This document shows, in pieces, positions 52,378 to 62,373 of a stretch of 64,000 nucleotides of DNA. The stretch's first letter is position 1. Each line of letters begins with the position of its first letter. The stretch comes from Enteractinococcus helveticum. GTDB taxonomy: Bacteria > Actinomycetota > Actinomycetes > Actinomycetales > Micrococcaceae. The translations under genes were made by a program, and so were the position numbers. The stretch covers positions 62,001 to 126,000 of the forward strand of contig NZ_LXEY01000016.1 in NCBI RefSeq assembly GCF_001657475.1, written 5' to 3'. Under the pieces are notes generated by a model that ran no database searches, was not told the origin of the DNA, and worked only from the letters and a program-made list of their open reading frames with translations.

Positions 52378-53562
52378 ATGATGCCGGAAAATGCGCAACC
52401 TGATCTCTCAGAAGAAAAAGCCAAGAAACTCGGGATTAGTCTCGAAGATTATTTACTGCCCACTCACGGCCGGATCCAAATGATCTCGGAAACCGGTGCC
52501 CTGCTACCACCCGAGGAACAAGGCCACACCCCGGGGCATGAATACCCGATGCCCGAGATCGAAGAACTGTTAGAAGGCTACCGCCAGCTAGTCATCGGTC
52601 GTCGTGTCAACGATCAAAACTACGCGCTCGTTCGTCAGGGCCGCATGGCAGTCTACCCCTCCTCCCACGGTCAAGAGGCTTCCGAAGTCGCCGCCGCACT
52701 GTGTTTATCCCCCACCGACTGGCTGTTTCCCACCTACCGTGACACGGTTGCCGTAATCGTACGCGGGGTGGATCCGGTCCAGGTGATGACCAACTTCCGC
52801 GGCGACTGGCACCAGGGCTACAACCCGCATGAACACAACACCTCAATCCAGTCGACGCCGTTGACCACCCAGCTGCTCCACGCCGTGGGCATGGCGCACG
52901 CGGCCCGGCTCAAGGGCGAAGACGTGGTCGTGCTGGGCATGGTCGGGGAAGGGGGCACCTCCGAAGGTGACTTCCACGAAGCCCTGAATTTTGCGGCCGT
53001 CTTCCGGTTGCCGGTGATCTTTTTTGTTCAAAACAATAAGTATGCGATCTCAGTGCCGCTCTCCCGCCAGACCGCGGCCCCATCGCTTGCGCATAAAGCG
53101 GTTGGTTATGGCATGGCCGGGGAACTCGTGGACGGCAACGACCTGGCCGCACTGCTGGCCGTATTAGGTCGGGCCGTGAAATTGTGTCGGGAAGGCGGCG
53201 GACCGTTCTTGGTCGAAGCAGACACCTATCGAATCCAATCGCACACCAATGCCGATGACGCCACCCGCTACCGGCACAGCAAAGAAGTCGATGAGTGGAC
53301 CACAAGGGATCCCATCACCCGGATGCGCACCTACCTGCGCTCCGAAGGTGCCTTAACCGAGGAGCTGGAGGCCCAGTATCACACCGATGCTGAAGACGTG
53401 GCATCGGTACTACGTGAGGCCATGGGGCAACAGCCCGATATTCAACCGTTGGACCTATTCGATCATGTCTACTCGGTGCAAACCCCACAGCTGGCTGAAC
53501 AACGCTCCCAGTTGGCAGAAGAACTCGCCCGCGATTCCCACACCGACAATACGAGTGCCTAA
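52378..53562 (+). CDS. bkdA: Branched-chain 2-oxoacid dehydrogenase E1 alpha subunit
   Basis: 394 residues from ATG 52378 after GAGGA. ThDP-dependent decarboxylase subunit with the cofactor motif GEGGTSEGDFHEALNFAAVF ending in QNN, and the phosphorylation-loop region YRIQSHTNADDATRYR. With E1 beta and E2 it decarboxylates the oxoacids of Val, Leu and Ile and passes the acyl group to CoA. Overlapping or closely packed with bkdB (11-nt gap). No E3 gene is included, so lipoamide dehydrogenase must come from elsewhere. Confidence 0.92.
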   Translation: MMPENAQPDLSEEKAKKLGISLEDYLLPTHGRIQMISETGALLPPEEQGHTPGHEYPMPEIEELLEGYRQLVIGRRVNDQNYALVRQGRMAVYPSSHGQEASEVAAALCLSPTDWLFPTYRDTVAVIVRGVDPVQVMTNFRGDWHQGYNPHEHNTSIQSTPLTTQLLHAVGMAHAARLKGEDVVVLGMVGEGGTSEGDFHEALNFAAVFRLPVIFFVQNNKYAISVPLSRQTAAPSLAHKAVGYGMAGELVDGNDLAALLAVLGRAVKLCREGGGPFLVEADTYRIQSHTNADDATRYRHSKEVDEWTTRDPITRMRTYLRSEGALTEELEAQYHTDAEDVASVLREAMGQQPDIQPLDLFDHVYSVQTPQLAEQRSQLAEELARDSHTDNTSA

Positions 53563-53573
53563 GGAGCCTTAGC

Positions 53574-54659
53574 ATGAGCAAGGAAAAATCTACCCTGACC
53601 CTGGCTGCAGCACTCAATGCGGCCCTGGCCGATGAGATGTCGGCCAATGACATGGTTGTGGTCTTCGGTGAGGATGTCGCCACGCTGGGTGGCGTGTTTA
53701 GAATTACCGAGGGCCTGAGCCAACAATTCGGCGACGACCGCTGTTTTGACACCCCGCTGGCCGAATCCGGCATTGCCGGCACGGCCATTGGGATGGCGAT
53801 CGGCGGGGTGCGCCCGGTGATCGAAATGCAATTCGATGCCTTCGCCTATCCCGCATTTCAGCAGATGATCAGCCACATGGCCAAGATGCGCAACCGCACC
53901 AAAGGTGCTGTCTCGCTGCCCATCACCGTGCGCATCCCCTACGGCGGCGGCATCGGCGGCGTCGAACACCACTCGGATTCTTCCGAGACCTTCTACGCGC
54001 ATGCCGCGGGCCTGAAAATTTATACCCCGGCCAGTGTTGAAGACGCGTACCTCATGCTGCGCTACGCGATCCGGCTCGATGACCCGGTCATCTTCATGGA
54101 ACCCAAGAAACTCTATTGGACCAAGGCCGATGTGTCGCTGGAACAACTGCGTGAAGAATTCACCACCCGCTGGGCCCAGGTCGAGGATCGGCGCGAACAC
54201 GGTGAAGCCTACGCACGAGCCGCCGTTGTTCGCCAGGGCGAGGACGCCACGCTGGTGTCCTACGGCCCATCGGTGGTGACGTGTTTATCTGCTGCCGAAG
54301 CTGCCGCTGCCGAAGACATCAGCGTCGAAGTCATCGATTTACGCACCATCAATCCGCTGGATGAGCAGACCATCATCGCCTCGGTTACCAAGACCGGTCG
54401 CGCCGTCGTCGTCGCCGAGCCACAAGGTTTCGCCTCGGTGGCCTCTGAGCTGGTCGCACGCATTCAGCAGCGGTGTTTCCACTCGCTGGCCGCCCCGGTG
54501 CTGCGGGTGACGGGCTTTGACATCCCGTATCCACCACCAATGTTGGAGAAGTACTACCTGCCCAATGTTGACCGCATTCTGGATGCCATTGATGACCTGC
54601 AATGGGATGACACACCCGTGGATTACCGTCCGATCGTGACCGCAGGAGGCAACCGATGA
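53574..54659 (+). CDS. bkdB: Branched-chain 2-oxoacid dehydrogenase E1 beta subunit
   Basis: A 361-residue transketolase-like subunit. FGEDVATLGGVFRITEGL, the AESGIAGTAIGMAIGGVRPV block and the RIPYGGGIGGVEHHSDSSE loop are typical of E1 beta of BCKDH and pyruvate dehydrogenase. ATG 53574 follows AAGGAG. Its TGA overlaps the ATG of the E2 gene, so the complex is built from one coupled transcript. Confidence 0.93.
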   Translation: MSKEKSTLTLAAALNAALADEMSANDMVVVFGEDVATLGGVFRITEGLSQQFGDDRCFDTPLAESGIAGTAIGMAIGGVRPVIEMQFDAFAYPAFQQMISHMAKMRNRTKGAVSLPITVRIPYGGGIGGVEHHSDSSETFYAHAAGLKIYTPASVEDAYLMLRYAIRLDDPVIFMEPKKLYWTKADVSLEQLREEFTTRWAQVEDRREHGEAYARAAVVRQGEDATLVSYGPSVVTCLSAAEAAAAEDISVEVIDLRTINPLDEQTIIASVTKTGRAVVVAEPQGFASVASELVARIQQRCFHSLAAPVLRVTGFDIPYPPPMLEKYYLPNVDRILDAIDDLQWDDTPVDYRPIVTAGGNR

Positions 54660-56041
54660 CCACCCAAGTATTTCAACTGCCAGATCTGGGCGAAGGCCTC
54701 ACTGAAGCCGAACTCGTCAAATGGCTCGTGGCCGTGGGCGACACCATTACGGTGGATCAACCCATCGCCGAGGTCGAAACCGCCAAAGCCCTGGTGGAAG
54801 TCCCCTCCCCGTACGCCGGGACGGTCGAAACCCTGCACGGCACCCCGGGCGATACCCTTCATGTGGGCAATCCACTGATCACGATTGCCCTGACCACCGA
54901 CGACGGCGCGCCGCGCCCCGGTGCCCTGGATTATCGGGAAGAAGAACGCGCCGGGATCACGGTGTCCGAAGACAGCGACGACGAGGCGTCCGGTAATGAG
55001 CTCATCGGCTACGGCACCTCCGGGGGTGCCACCACCCGGCGCACACGTCGATCCAAACGCGCCACCAAGGTTTCTGGCAATGGCACCGCGGATCCCAGCC
55101 GCACCTCGGCTGCTGTCAGCGCACCCCGGGTGATTTCCCCGCTGGTACGGCTCTTGGCCAAGCGTCACGGGGTTGATATTAGCCGGCTGACCGGTAGCGG
55201 ACCCGACGGCGTGATTCTGCGGGCGGATGTGATGGCCGCGATCGACCAGCCCGTCCAACAGTTTGAGGCCGCAACGCCGCAATCCACCCAGCCTGTGACC
55301 AAATCGGCCGCCGAGCATGTCGATGCACCGGCTGGCCTGGCGGTTTCCGAGCGCGTCCCGGTCACCGGCGTGCGCAAGATGATCGCCGATCAAATGGTGC
55401 GCTCACGGTCGATCATTCCGGATGCGACGTCCTGGATTGATGTTGATGTCACCGAATTGCTCGAACTGCAGGCCCGGCTCAAAGCAGATAACCCTGAGAC
55501 CGCCCCGAGTCTGTTGGGGCTGATCGCCCGATTCGTCACCGCCGCACTTCGCCGCTATCCGGTGCTAAATACACGGTTTGTTGAGTCCGACGACGGCGCC
55601 GAGCTGGTGTATTTTGACGGGATCAACTTAGGCATTGCCACCGATAGCGAGCGCGGGCTCGTGGTGCCGGCGGTTGAACACGCCGAACGATATTCAGCTC
55701 GTGAGCTCACCGGCCAGATCAAGGAATTGGTGGATAAAGCACGCCGTGGTCAGTGCACGGTGGCTGAGCTGACCCGCGGTACCTTCACCCTGAACAACTA
55801 TGGGGTGCTGGGTGTTGATGGTGCTGCGGCGATTATCAATGCGCCCGAGGTTGCCATCATGGGTGTCGGGCGCATCATCGACCGGCCGTGGGTTGTCGAG
55901 GGAGAATTGGCGGTACGAAAAGTCACCGAACTGACACTGTCATTTGATCACCGTGTCACCGACGGCGCCACCGGATCAGCATTCTTAACTGCCGTGGCCG
56001 ATGCGATGCAGCATCCAACATCAGTGCTCGCCGACCTATAA
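54656..56041 (+). CDS. bkdC: Branched-chain 2-oxoacid dehydrogenase E2 acyltransferase
   Basis: A 461-residue E2 with one lipoyl domain (lipoyl Lys44 in VETAKALVEV), a flexible linker, a peripheral subunit-binding domain (SPLVRLLAKRHGVDISRL, about 161-178) and the catalytic domain ending in SFDHRVTDGATG with the active-site His and Asp. The single lipoyl domain fits BCKDH rather than the multi-lipoyl pyruvate type. Last gene of the operon. Confidence 0.93.
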   Translation: MTTQVFQLPDLGEGLTEAELVKWLVAVGDTITVDQPIAEVETAKALVEVPSPYAGTVETLHGTPGDTLHVGNPLITIALTTDDGAPRPGALDYREEERAGITVSEDSDDEASGNELIGYGTSGGATTRRTRRSKRATKVSGNGTADPSRTSAAVSAPRVISPLVRLLAKRHGVDISRLTGSGPDGVILRADVMAAIDQPVQQFEAATPQSTQPVTKSAAEHVDAPAGLAVSERVPVTGVRKMIADQMVRSRSIIPDATSWIDVDVTELLELQARLKADNPETAPSLLGLIARFVTAALRRYPVLNTRFVESDDGAELVYFDGINLGIATDSERGLVVPAVEHAERYSARELTGQIKELVDKARRGQCTVAELTRGTFTLNNYGVLGVDGAAAIINAPEVAIMGVGRIIDRPWVVEGELAVRKVTELTLSFDHRVTDGATGSAFLTAVADAMQHPTSVLADL

Positions 56042-56059
56042 GCACGTCCACACACCAAG

Positions 56060-56758
56060 TTATGCTTCCATCAATGACATTGTCTGGCTGATCAGTGCGG
56101 TGAGTCCAAACTGAAACGGCGGGTCGGCATACTGGTTTCGCGCGTCAACATCCATCCCATCAATGGCGGGATCGCTCTGGATTCTGGAGGCTTTCACCAC
56201 GCGATCCAACCACGCGCTATCTGCGGTGACGTCGTCGGTATCAAAGATGGTCGACGGCGCGTCGACGTCCAAGGCCGAACCAAATAAGAATGATTCAAAC
56301 GCTACGATCACCTTGATCACCAGGGCGTCAGGGATGCCAGCGCTAGCCAGGGCTTGGGCGACCGTGTTGTACATGTGCAAGGTTTTGGGTGACTCGGAGA
56401 CCGCAGTGACGGCGATCGTAGGGATCAGTGAAGGGTATTCGGCAAATACGGCACGATAGGACAACGCCCAATCGCGCAGGGCCTCTTCGAGCGTGGCCTG
56501 CTGGGCAATGAGTCGCTGCATGCCTTGCAGCGAGACTTGGGATACCAGCGCGTCTTGAATCAGTAACACGATGTCGGCTTTATTTGTCACGTGGTTGTAG
56601 AGCGCCGAGGCCGCGACCTTGAGCCGCTTGGCAAGGTTCGTCATGGTTAGTTGTTCAAGCCCTCGTGCGGTGACGAGTTCCAGTGCTTGTTCACCAATGA
56701 GCTCGCGACTGAGCACCGGTTTGACGGGGCGACCTGCGGTGCGTTTGATGCTCTTCAC
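56060..56758 (-). CDS. TetR-family regulator of the putrescine operon
   Basis: 232 residues starting at GTG 56758 after GAGGA. HTH region TMTNLAKRLKVAASALYNHVTNK (about 38-60) and a TetR_C-like ligand domain. Divergent from the putrescine oxidase operon, with about 140 nt between starts, where GTGATAC and GTATCAT sequences occur on either side. It probably represses the operon until putrescine or a derived aldehyde is present. Confidence 0.85.
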   Translation of the reverse strand: MKSIKRTAGRPVKPVLSRELIGEQALELVTARGLEQLTMTNLAKRLKVAASALYNHVTNKADIVLLIQDALVSQVSLQGMQRLIAQQATLEEALRDWALSYRAVFAEYPSLIPTIAVTAVSESPKTLHMYNTVAQALASAGIPDALVIKVIVAFESFLFGSALDVDAPSTIFDTDDVTADSAWLDRVVKASRIQSDPAIDGMDVDARNQYADPPFQFGLTALISQTMSLMEA

Positions 56759-56900
56759 TGTGTCCTCAAATCCAGATGTGATACATCGACCATCCTACAA
56801 TTCCGGCGCGCTTTCCGAATGGATTTCCTTCGACTAGGCAACATCACCTGCAATGTGTATCATATCACTAAATGAACCGTATTCATTATTGAGGGAAGCC

Positions 56901-58409
56901 GTGACAAGTCTTTACGCAACAGCAGAAAACCGCCCAACCATCGAGCGCGACGTCGTCGTCATCGGCGCCGGACCAGCCGGCATGATGGCCGCATACACAC
57001 TGAAGAAAGCAGGCAAATCGGTGGCAGTGCTTGAGGCGCGTCCACGCGTAGGCGGGCGCACCTGGAACGGCAAAGTACAAGATGCCTCCGGCAAAGAACA
57101 CTTCATTGAGATCGGCGGGCAATGGATTTCTCCTGACCAGACGCGCCTGATTGACCTCGTCGAGGAACTGGGATTGACCACATTCTCCCGCTACCGCGAA
57201 GGCCAGAACGTCTATGTGGCGCCGGACGGCACTCGGCATACCTATAGCGGCGACCAGCTGCCAGTTTCGGACACCACGGCCACTGAGATCGACAAACTGA
57301 TCGACCTGCTCAACACCAAGGTCACCGAAATGGACGTGACCCAACCCTGGGCGATGCCCGACGCCGCCCAGTTGGATGCGATCTCGTTTCGTGACTGGTT
57401 GAAACAGCATTCCGATGATCAAGAAGCCATTGATAACGTCTCGATCTACATCGCCTCGGGCATGCTGACCAAACCCGCCCATACGTTCTCCGCACTCCAG
57501 GCCATTCTGATGGCTGCTTCGGCCGGGTCGTTTTCCAACCTGGTGGATGAAGACTTCATCCTCGATAAGCGCGTTGTTGGTGGGATGCAGTCGGTGTCGC
57601 TGAAAATGGCCGAATATCTTGGCGACGACGTCTACCTCTCGTCTCCGGTGCGTCAGCTCGACTGGGCCACCACCGACCCTGAGACTGCCGATGCGCTGAA
57701 TAACGTTGCTGCCGATGTGCGCAATGGGGTTGTCGATGATGGTGCACCAGCAGAGGTCACGGCGTATTCGGATACCGTGATCGTCCAGGCAAAAACCGCC
57801 GTACTGGCCGTCCCACCGAATCTGTATCACCGGATCCAATACGTCCCACCGCTGCCCCGCGAACAGATGGTCGCCCACCAGCACATCTCGATGGGCCTGG
57901 TGATCAAAGTCCACGCCGTCTACGAGACCCCGTTCTGGCGGGACAAGGGCCTATCGGGTACCGGATTTGGTGGCGGGCGCATGGTCCAGGAGGTCTATGA
58001 CAACACCAACTATGGCCCGAACCTCGTTGACGACCACGATGCCGAAAATCCCCACGGCACGCTGGTGAGCTTCATATCCGATGTGCACGCCGAAACCATG
58101 TGGGCGCTACCGGCAAAGGAACGCAAACAGCGCATCTTGGCAGAACTCGCCGCCTATCTAGGCGATGAAGCCCTGGAGCCCATCGCGTTTTTCCTATCGG
58201 ACATGGCCGCCGAGGAATGGACCCGCGGCGCCTATGCCACCAGCTATGACCTGGGCGGACTCAGCCGCTGGGGGCACCTGCAGAACCGTCCAACCGGTTC
58301 GATCTACTACGCCTGTTCTGATATTGCCGCCGAAGGCTACCAACACGTCGACGGCGCAATTCGGCAGGGCGAACTCGTGGCCGGCCGCATCCTTGAGAGG
58401 CTGCAATGA
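56901..58409 (+). CDS. puo: FAD-dependent putrescine oxidase
   Basis: 502 residues from GTG 56901 after GAGGGAA. A monoamine-oxidase fold flavoenzyme with VIGAGPAGMMAAYTL, ARPRVGGRTWNGK, the IEIGGQWISPDQ segment and a C-terminal FAD segment around YYACSDIAAEGYQHVDGAIRQG cut by motif. Its overall pattern is that of Rhodococcus and Micrococcus putrescine oxidase, which turns putrescine into 4-aminobutanal with H2O2. The downstream permease and semialdehyde dehydrogenase fit the route putrescine to GABA to succinate. Its stop overlaps the Usp start (ATGA). Confidence 0.9.
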   Translation: MTSLYATAENRPTIERDVVVIGAGPAGMMAAYTLKKAGKSVAVLEARPRVGGRTWNGKVQDASGKEHFIEIGGQWISPDQTRLIDLVEELGLTTFSRYREGQNVYVAPDGTRHTYSGDQLPVSDTTATEIDKLIDLLNTKVTEMDVTQPWAMPDAAQLDAISFRDWLKQHSDDQEAIDNVSIYIASGMLTKPAHTFSALQAILMAASAGSFSNLVDEDFILDKRVVGGMQSVSLKMAEYLGDDVYLSSPVRQLDWATTDPETADALNNVAADVRNGVVDDGAPAEVTAYSDTVIVQAKTAVLAVPPNLYHRIQYVPPLPREQMVAHQHISMGLVIKVHAVYETPFWRDKGLSGTGFGGGRMVQEVYDNTNYGPNLVDDHDAENPHGTLVSFISDVHAETMWALPAKERKQRILAELAAYLGDEALEPIAFFLSDMAAEEWTRGAYATSYDLGGLSRWGHLQNRPTGSIYYACSDIAAEGYQHVDGAIRQGELVAGRILERLQ

Positions 58410-59299
58410 ACACTCCCACCTTCCGAAACCTGGTCGTCGCCTACACCGCAACCGACACCGGCCGCGATGCACTGAATCTCGGCATCGCCATGGCCCGGAC
58501 CTCGGGCGCTCACCTGAACTTGGTGACCGTTGTCCCCCAGGACAATATTTATGCTGCGGTGTATCCATCGGACCGCGGGCACATGCCCATTATCCAGGAA
58601 CAAGTGCGCGAGTGGCTCGAACAAGCCCAAGCCTCCCTACCTGCTGACATCAGCAGCAGTATCCACACCATCACCGATTCTTCCGACGCCGCCGGACTGC
58701 TCACTGCAACCCAACAGCTCAACGGCTCGGCCATAGTACTGGGCGGTCGACGCGGCGGGCTATTGCGGCGCTTCCGACTCGGAACGACAGCCACCACGCT
58801 GCTCCATTCCAGCCCGGTTCCCGTTGCGTTGGCCCCGGGCGGGTATCAGAACCAGGCCAAACTTTCAGGCTTCACCGCGATGTTCGGTGCACGCCCCGGT
58901 GCGGAGGCGGTCATTCACTACGCGCTGCAGGCGGCCCAATCATTCAACCTACCGCTGCGATTGGTATCGCTGCTGTTCCTCGATGAGCATCAAGCCGACT
59001 TCTTGCCCGAAGGCATCAACACCGCAGATCTGATCGCTCAAGTTGAACAATTCGGCAACGAACAACTCGCCGCTCAAGCCGCCGACATGGTGGCCAATCA
59101 CCAGGCCTCCACGGTCGTGGCCACCGGCAAAGACGTTCACGACGCCGTCGACCAGCTGACCTGGATGGAACAGGAACTGGTCATCTTCGGCTCATCACGC
59201 CTGGCCTCCGAACAACACACGTTCTTGGGTGCCACGGCTGCCAAAATTTTGCGACACATCCCATCCCCCATGATGGTCATCCCTGCGGAGACCACCTAG
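58406..59299 (+). CDS. Tandem universal stress protein
   Basis: A 297-residue protein with two UspA-type domains. The first (about 1-145) keeps a glycine-rich nucleotide loop GGRRGGLLRRFRLGTTA. The second (about 155-297) ends in GSSRLASEQHTFLGATAAKIL, a partial version. It is translationally coupled to putrescine oxidase and precedes the amine permease. Usp genes beside APC permeases are common in actinobacteria, where they may modulate the transporter or respond to the peroxide made by the oxidase. Confidence 0.87.
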   Translation: MNTPTFRNLVVAYTATDTGRDALNLGIAMARTSGAHLNLVTVVPQDNIYAAVYPSDRGHMPIIQEQVREWLEQAQASLPADISSSIHTITDSSDAAGLLTATQQLNGSAIVLGGRRGGLLRRFRLGTTATTLLHSSPVPVALAPGGYQNQAKLSGFTAMFGARPGAEAVIHYALQAAQSFNLPLRLVSLLFLDEHQADFLPEGINTADLIAQVEQFGNEQLAAQAADMVANHQASTVVATGKDVHDAVDQLTWMEQELVIFGSSRLASEQHTFLGATAAKILRHIPSPMMVIPAETT

Positions 59300-59352
59300 C
59301 AGTCTCGGACTCAGCTTTCGAATCCGGCTACCTGAACCGAAAGAGGTATCTT

Positions 59353-60927
59353 GTGAGCACCTCCCCTCCCCTGAGCACCCCAAGCTCAGCCCCATCCGGC
59401 AAAACGCCAGAACGAGGCCGCTCGGCCAAGGGCCTGGCAACCGGACAGATTGGGATCATCGGCGCGACCGTCATCGGGGTCTCGTGTATCGCCCCGGCAT
59501 ATACGCTGACCTCGGGGCTGGGACCGACCATCTCCACCGTCGGTACCCAGGTCCCAGCTATCCTGCTGGTCGGGTTCATCCCGATGCTGCTGGTGGCCTT
59601 TGGCTACCGGGAACTCAACGACCGCGTCCCCGACTCCGGCACCTCCTTCACCTGGAGTGCTAAAGCATTCAACCCGTGGATCGGGTGGATGAACGGCTGG
59701 GGTTTGATCGCCGCAACCGTCATCGTGCTGTCCAACCTGGCGGCGGTCGCCGTCGACTTTTTCTACATACTGTTATCCCAGGTCTTAGCCAACCCCGATA
59801 TTGCCCTGTGGACCCAGAATTTGTGGATCAATATCCCCACAACGCTGATCTTCACCGCAATTGCCGCCTGGGTGGCCTATCGCGGCCTGGATACCACCCA
59901 GAAACTGCAGTACCTCCTGGTCACCTTCCAAGTCTTAGTACTGACGGCATTTGTTGTGGCCGCACTGGTGCAGGTCAATAACGGCCAGGCCTTCGACGCC
60001 ACACCGGTCAGTCTCGATTGGTTCAACCCACTGGAAATCACAGATTTCTCGGTCTTTGCAGCCGGTCTGTCGCTGTCGATCTTCATGTTCTGGGGCTGGG
60101 ACGCGGTACTGACCATGAACGAGGAAACCCGCAACCCCGAAAAAACTCCGGGGCGGGCAGCCACCCTGACCATTCTGATCATCATCACCCTGTACATTCT
60201 GGTGACCGTCGGCGTCATCGCCTGGGCCGGCATTGGAGATCAAGGCTTGGGCGCAGGCAACCCGGAGAATCAGGAATCGATCTTTGCGGCACTGTCCGGT
60301 CCGATCCTCGGACCATTTGCTATTTTGATGTCGGTCGCGATCCTGGCATCGTCCTTTGCATCCCTGCAAACCACCATGATCTCCCCGTCGCGAACCATCC
60401 TGGCCATGGGCTACTACAAAGCGTTTCCGCCGGCGTTTTCCAAAATCTCACCAAGGTTCCGCACCCCATCGGTTGCCACCATCGCCTCGGCGGTCGCCAC
60501 CGGCGGTTTCTACACGATCACCCGATTAATCAGTGAAAACGCCCTGTGGGACACCATCACCGCACTTGGCCTGATGATCTGTTTCTACTACGGCATCACC
60601 GCCATGGCCTGCGTGTGGTATTTCCGCAAAGAACTCACCGGCTCCGTACGCGATTTCCTGTTCCGCGGCCTATTCCCCGGTATCGGTGGCGTGGTCTTAT
60701 TGGTCATGTTCTTCCAGACCGCAACCGACTCAATCGACCCATCCTATGGCTCGGGCACTTCCCTGGGAGGTATCGGCATGGTATTCATCCTAGGTATGGG
60801 TGTTTTACTGCTCGGTGTGGTCCTGATGATCTGGACGCGCATCAAACACCCTGCGTTTTTCGCTGGTGAAACCCTACCGAAAACTACTTCCGTTACTGAC
60901 GACACAACCACAATCACCACGATTTAG
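59353..60927 (+). CDS. APC-family amino acid/polyamine permease
   Basis: A 524-residue transporter, GTG start 59353 after AGAGG, about twelve to fourteen hydrophobic segments. The TM1 break region IGIIGATVIGVSCIAPAY and the SGTSFTWSAKAFNPWIGWMNGWG block are typical of APC-superfamily permeases. The operon with putrescine oxidase and a semialdehyde dehydrogenase points to putrescine or GABA uptake. Confidence 0.9.
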   Translation: MSTSPPLSTPSSAPSGKTPERGRSAKGLATGQIGIIGATVIGVSCIAPAYTLTSGLGPTISTVGTQVPAILLVGFIPMLLVAFGYRELNDRVPDSGTSFTWSAKAFNPWIGWMNGWGLIAATVIVLSNLAAVAVDFFYILLSQVLANPDIALWTQNLWINIPTTLIFTAIAAWVAYRGLDTTQKLQYLLVTFQVLVLTAFVVAALVQVNNGQAFDATPVSLDWFNPLEITDFSVFAAGLSLSIFMFWGWDAVLTMNEETRNPEKTPGRAATLTILIIITLYILVTVGVIAWAGIGDQGLGAGNPENQESIFAALSGPILGPFAILMSVAILASSFASLQTTMISPSRTILAMGYYKAFPPAFSKISPRFRTPSVATIASAVATGGFYTITRLISENALWDTITALGLMICFYYGITAMACVWYFRKELTGSVRDFLFRGLFPGIGGVVLLVMFFQTATDSIDPSYGSGTSLGGIGMVFILGMGVLLLGVVLMIWTRIKHPAFFAGETLPKTTSVTDDTTTITTI

Positions 60928-60935
60928 GAGAACCA

Positions 60936-62321
60936 TTGGTCACCTCTGGCGTATTCCAAACCATCAATCCCGCAACAGGAGAGGTGCTCGCCGAGCATCC
61001 CACCATTGACGACGGCGACGTCGACGGTATCGTTACGAAATCACGCGATGCCTTTGCATCCTGGCGCAGCCTGACCATCGAAGAACGCGCAGCCAAAGTC
61101 GAAAAACTGGTATCCCTGCTGGAAGACAACGCCGATGAGCTGGCGTCGATCATGACCAAGGACATGGGTAAACCGCTGACCGAAGCCAAAGAAGAAACCG
61201 AATTCAGCGCCGAAATCTTCCGCTACTACGCCACAAATGGTCCCACATTCGCTGCCGATCAGCAGGTCAATGAGGACGACGAGACAATCTCATATATTCA
61301 GCGCCGTCCGGTCGGTCCGCTGCTGGGCATCATGCCGTGGAACTTCCCGTACTATCAGATCGCCCGGTTTGCTGCCCCCAACCTGGTGTTGGGCAACACC
61401 ATCATCTTGAAACACGCTGAGTCCTGTCCCGAATCGGCGCTGGCCATGCAACGAATGATGGACCAAGCCGGCATCCCCGAGGGTGTCTATCAGAATGTAT
61501 TTGCCACCCACGACCAAATCTCGGCATTCATCGCCCACCCCCACATCCAGGGCGTCTCGCTGACTGGATCCGAGCGGGCGGGGGCTGCTATCGCCGAACA
61601 GGCCGGCAAGCATCTGAAGAAAGCCGTGCTGGAGTTGGGCGGTTCGGACCCGTATGTCATTTTGAGCACCGACGACGTCAAAGCCGCCGCACAACAGGCC
61701 TTCGCCGTCCGGATGGAAAACACCGGTCAGTCCTGTAACTCGAATAAGCGCATGATCGTCATGGACGATATTTATGATGACTTCGTCGCCGAGATGGTCA
61801 GCCTGGCCTCAAACTTAAAACCAGGCGACCCGAGCCAACCCGACGCTACCGCCTATTCACCGCTATCCTCTGCCAAAGCTGCCGAGGGACTGATGGCGCA
61901 ACTCCAGCGCGCCAAAGATGCTGGAGCAACCGTTCATGTCGGTGGGGATCGACCAGATCTACCCGGTTTCTATGTCCAACCAACGGTGCTGACCGACGTG
62001 CCCCAGGGCTCGGAAATCTACTACGAAGAATTCTTCGGTCCAGTGATCAATATTTTCCGGGTCGAATCCGATGAACAAGCCCTCCAGCTAGCCAATGACA
62101 CCCAGTACGGGCTTGGTTCTGCCGTCTTTGCTACCGACCCCGACAGAGCACGAAAATTTGCTGACGGATTGGAAGCTGGCATGGTTGGTGCCAATACTTC
62201 CCCCGAAGAGTCGGCAGAAGTACCGTTCGGCGGAGTCAAACGCTCCGGTTACGGTCGCGAGCTCGGGCCGGTCGGCATGGACGAATTCGTCAACAAGCGC
62301 TTGCTCACCGTCAAGAAATAA
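60936..62321 (+). CDS. gabD: Succinate-semialdehyde dehydrogenase
   Basis: 461 residues starting at TTG 60936 after TTAGGAG, 8 nt after the permease gene. NAD(P)-dependent aldehyde dehydrogenase of the shorter SSADH type: GIMPWNFPYYQIARF, ELGGSDPYVI with the catalytic Glu, and the nucleophile Cys in NTGQSCNSNKR. It oxidises succinate semialdehyde to succinate, the last step of putrescine breakdown. No GABA transaminase is in the window, and it may alternatively accept 4-aminobutanal. Confidence 0.87.
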   Translation: MVTSGVFQTINPATGEVLAEHPTIDDGDVDGIVTKSRDAFASWRSLTIEERAAKVEKLVSLLEDNADELASIMTKDMGKPLTEAKEETEFSAEIFRYYATNGPTFAADQQVNEDDETISYIQRRPVGPLLGIMPWNFPYYQIARFAAPNLVLGNTIILKHAESCPESALAMQRMMDQAGIPEGVYQNVFATHDQISAFIAHPHIQGVSLTGSERAGAAIAEQAGKHLKKAVLELGGSDPYVILSTDDVKAAAQQAFAVRMENTGQSCNSNKRMIVMDDIYDDFVAEMVSLASNLKPGDPSQPDATAYSPLSSAKAAEGLMAQLQRAKDAGATVHVGGDRPDLPGFYVQPTVLTDVPQGSEIYYEEFFGPVINIFRVESDEQALQLANDTQYGLGSAVFATDPDRARKFADGLEAGMVGANTSPEESAEVPFGGVKRSGYGRELGPVGMDEFVNKRLLTVKK

Positions 62322-62339
62322 ACACCCCAAGTCAACAGA

Positions 62340-62373
62340 ATGCAGGAGTCAGTTCAATGGCTGGCTCCTGCAT
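62340..62373. terminator. Bidirectional terminator between gabD and the GNAT gene
   Basis: A 13-bp stem (62340-62352 with 62361-62373) with one G-T pair lies at the end of convergent genes and overlaps the last GNAT codons. Confidence 0.7.
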
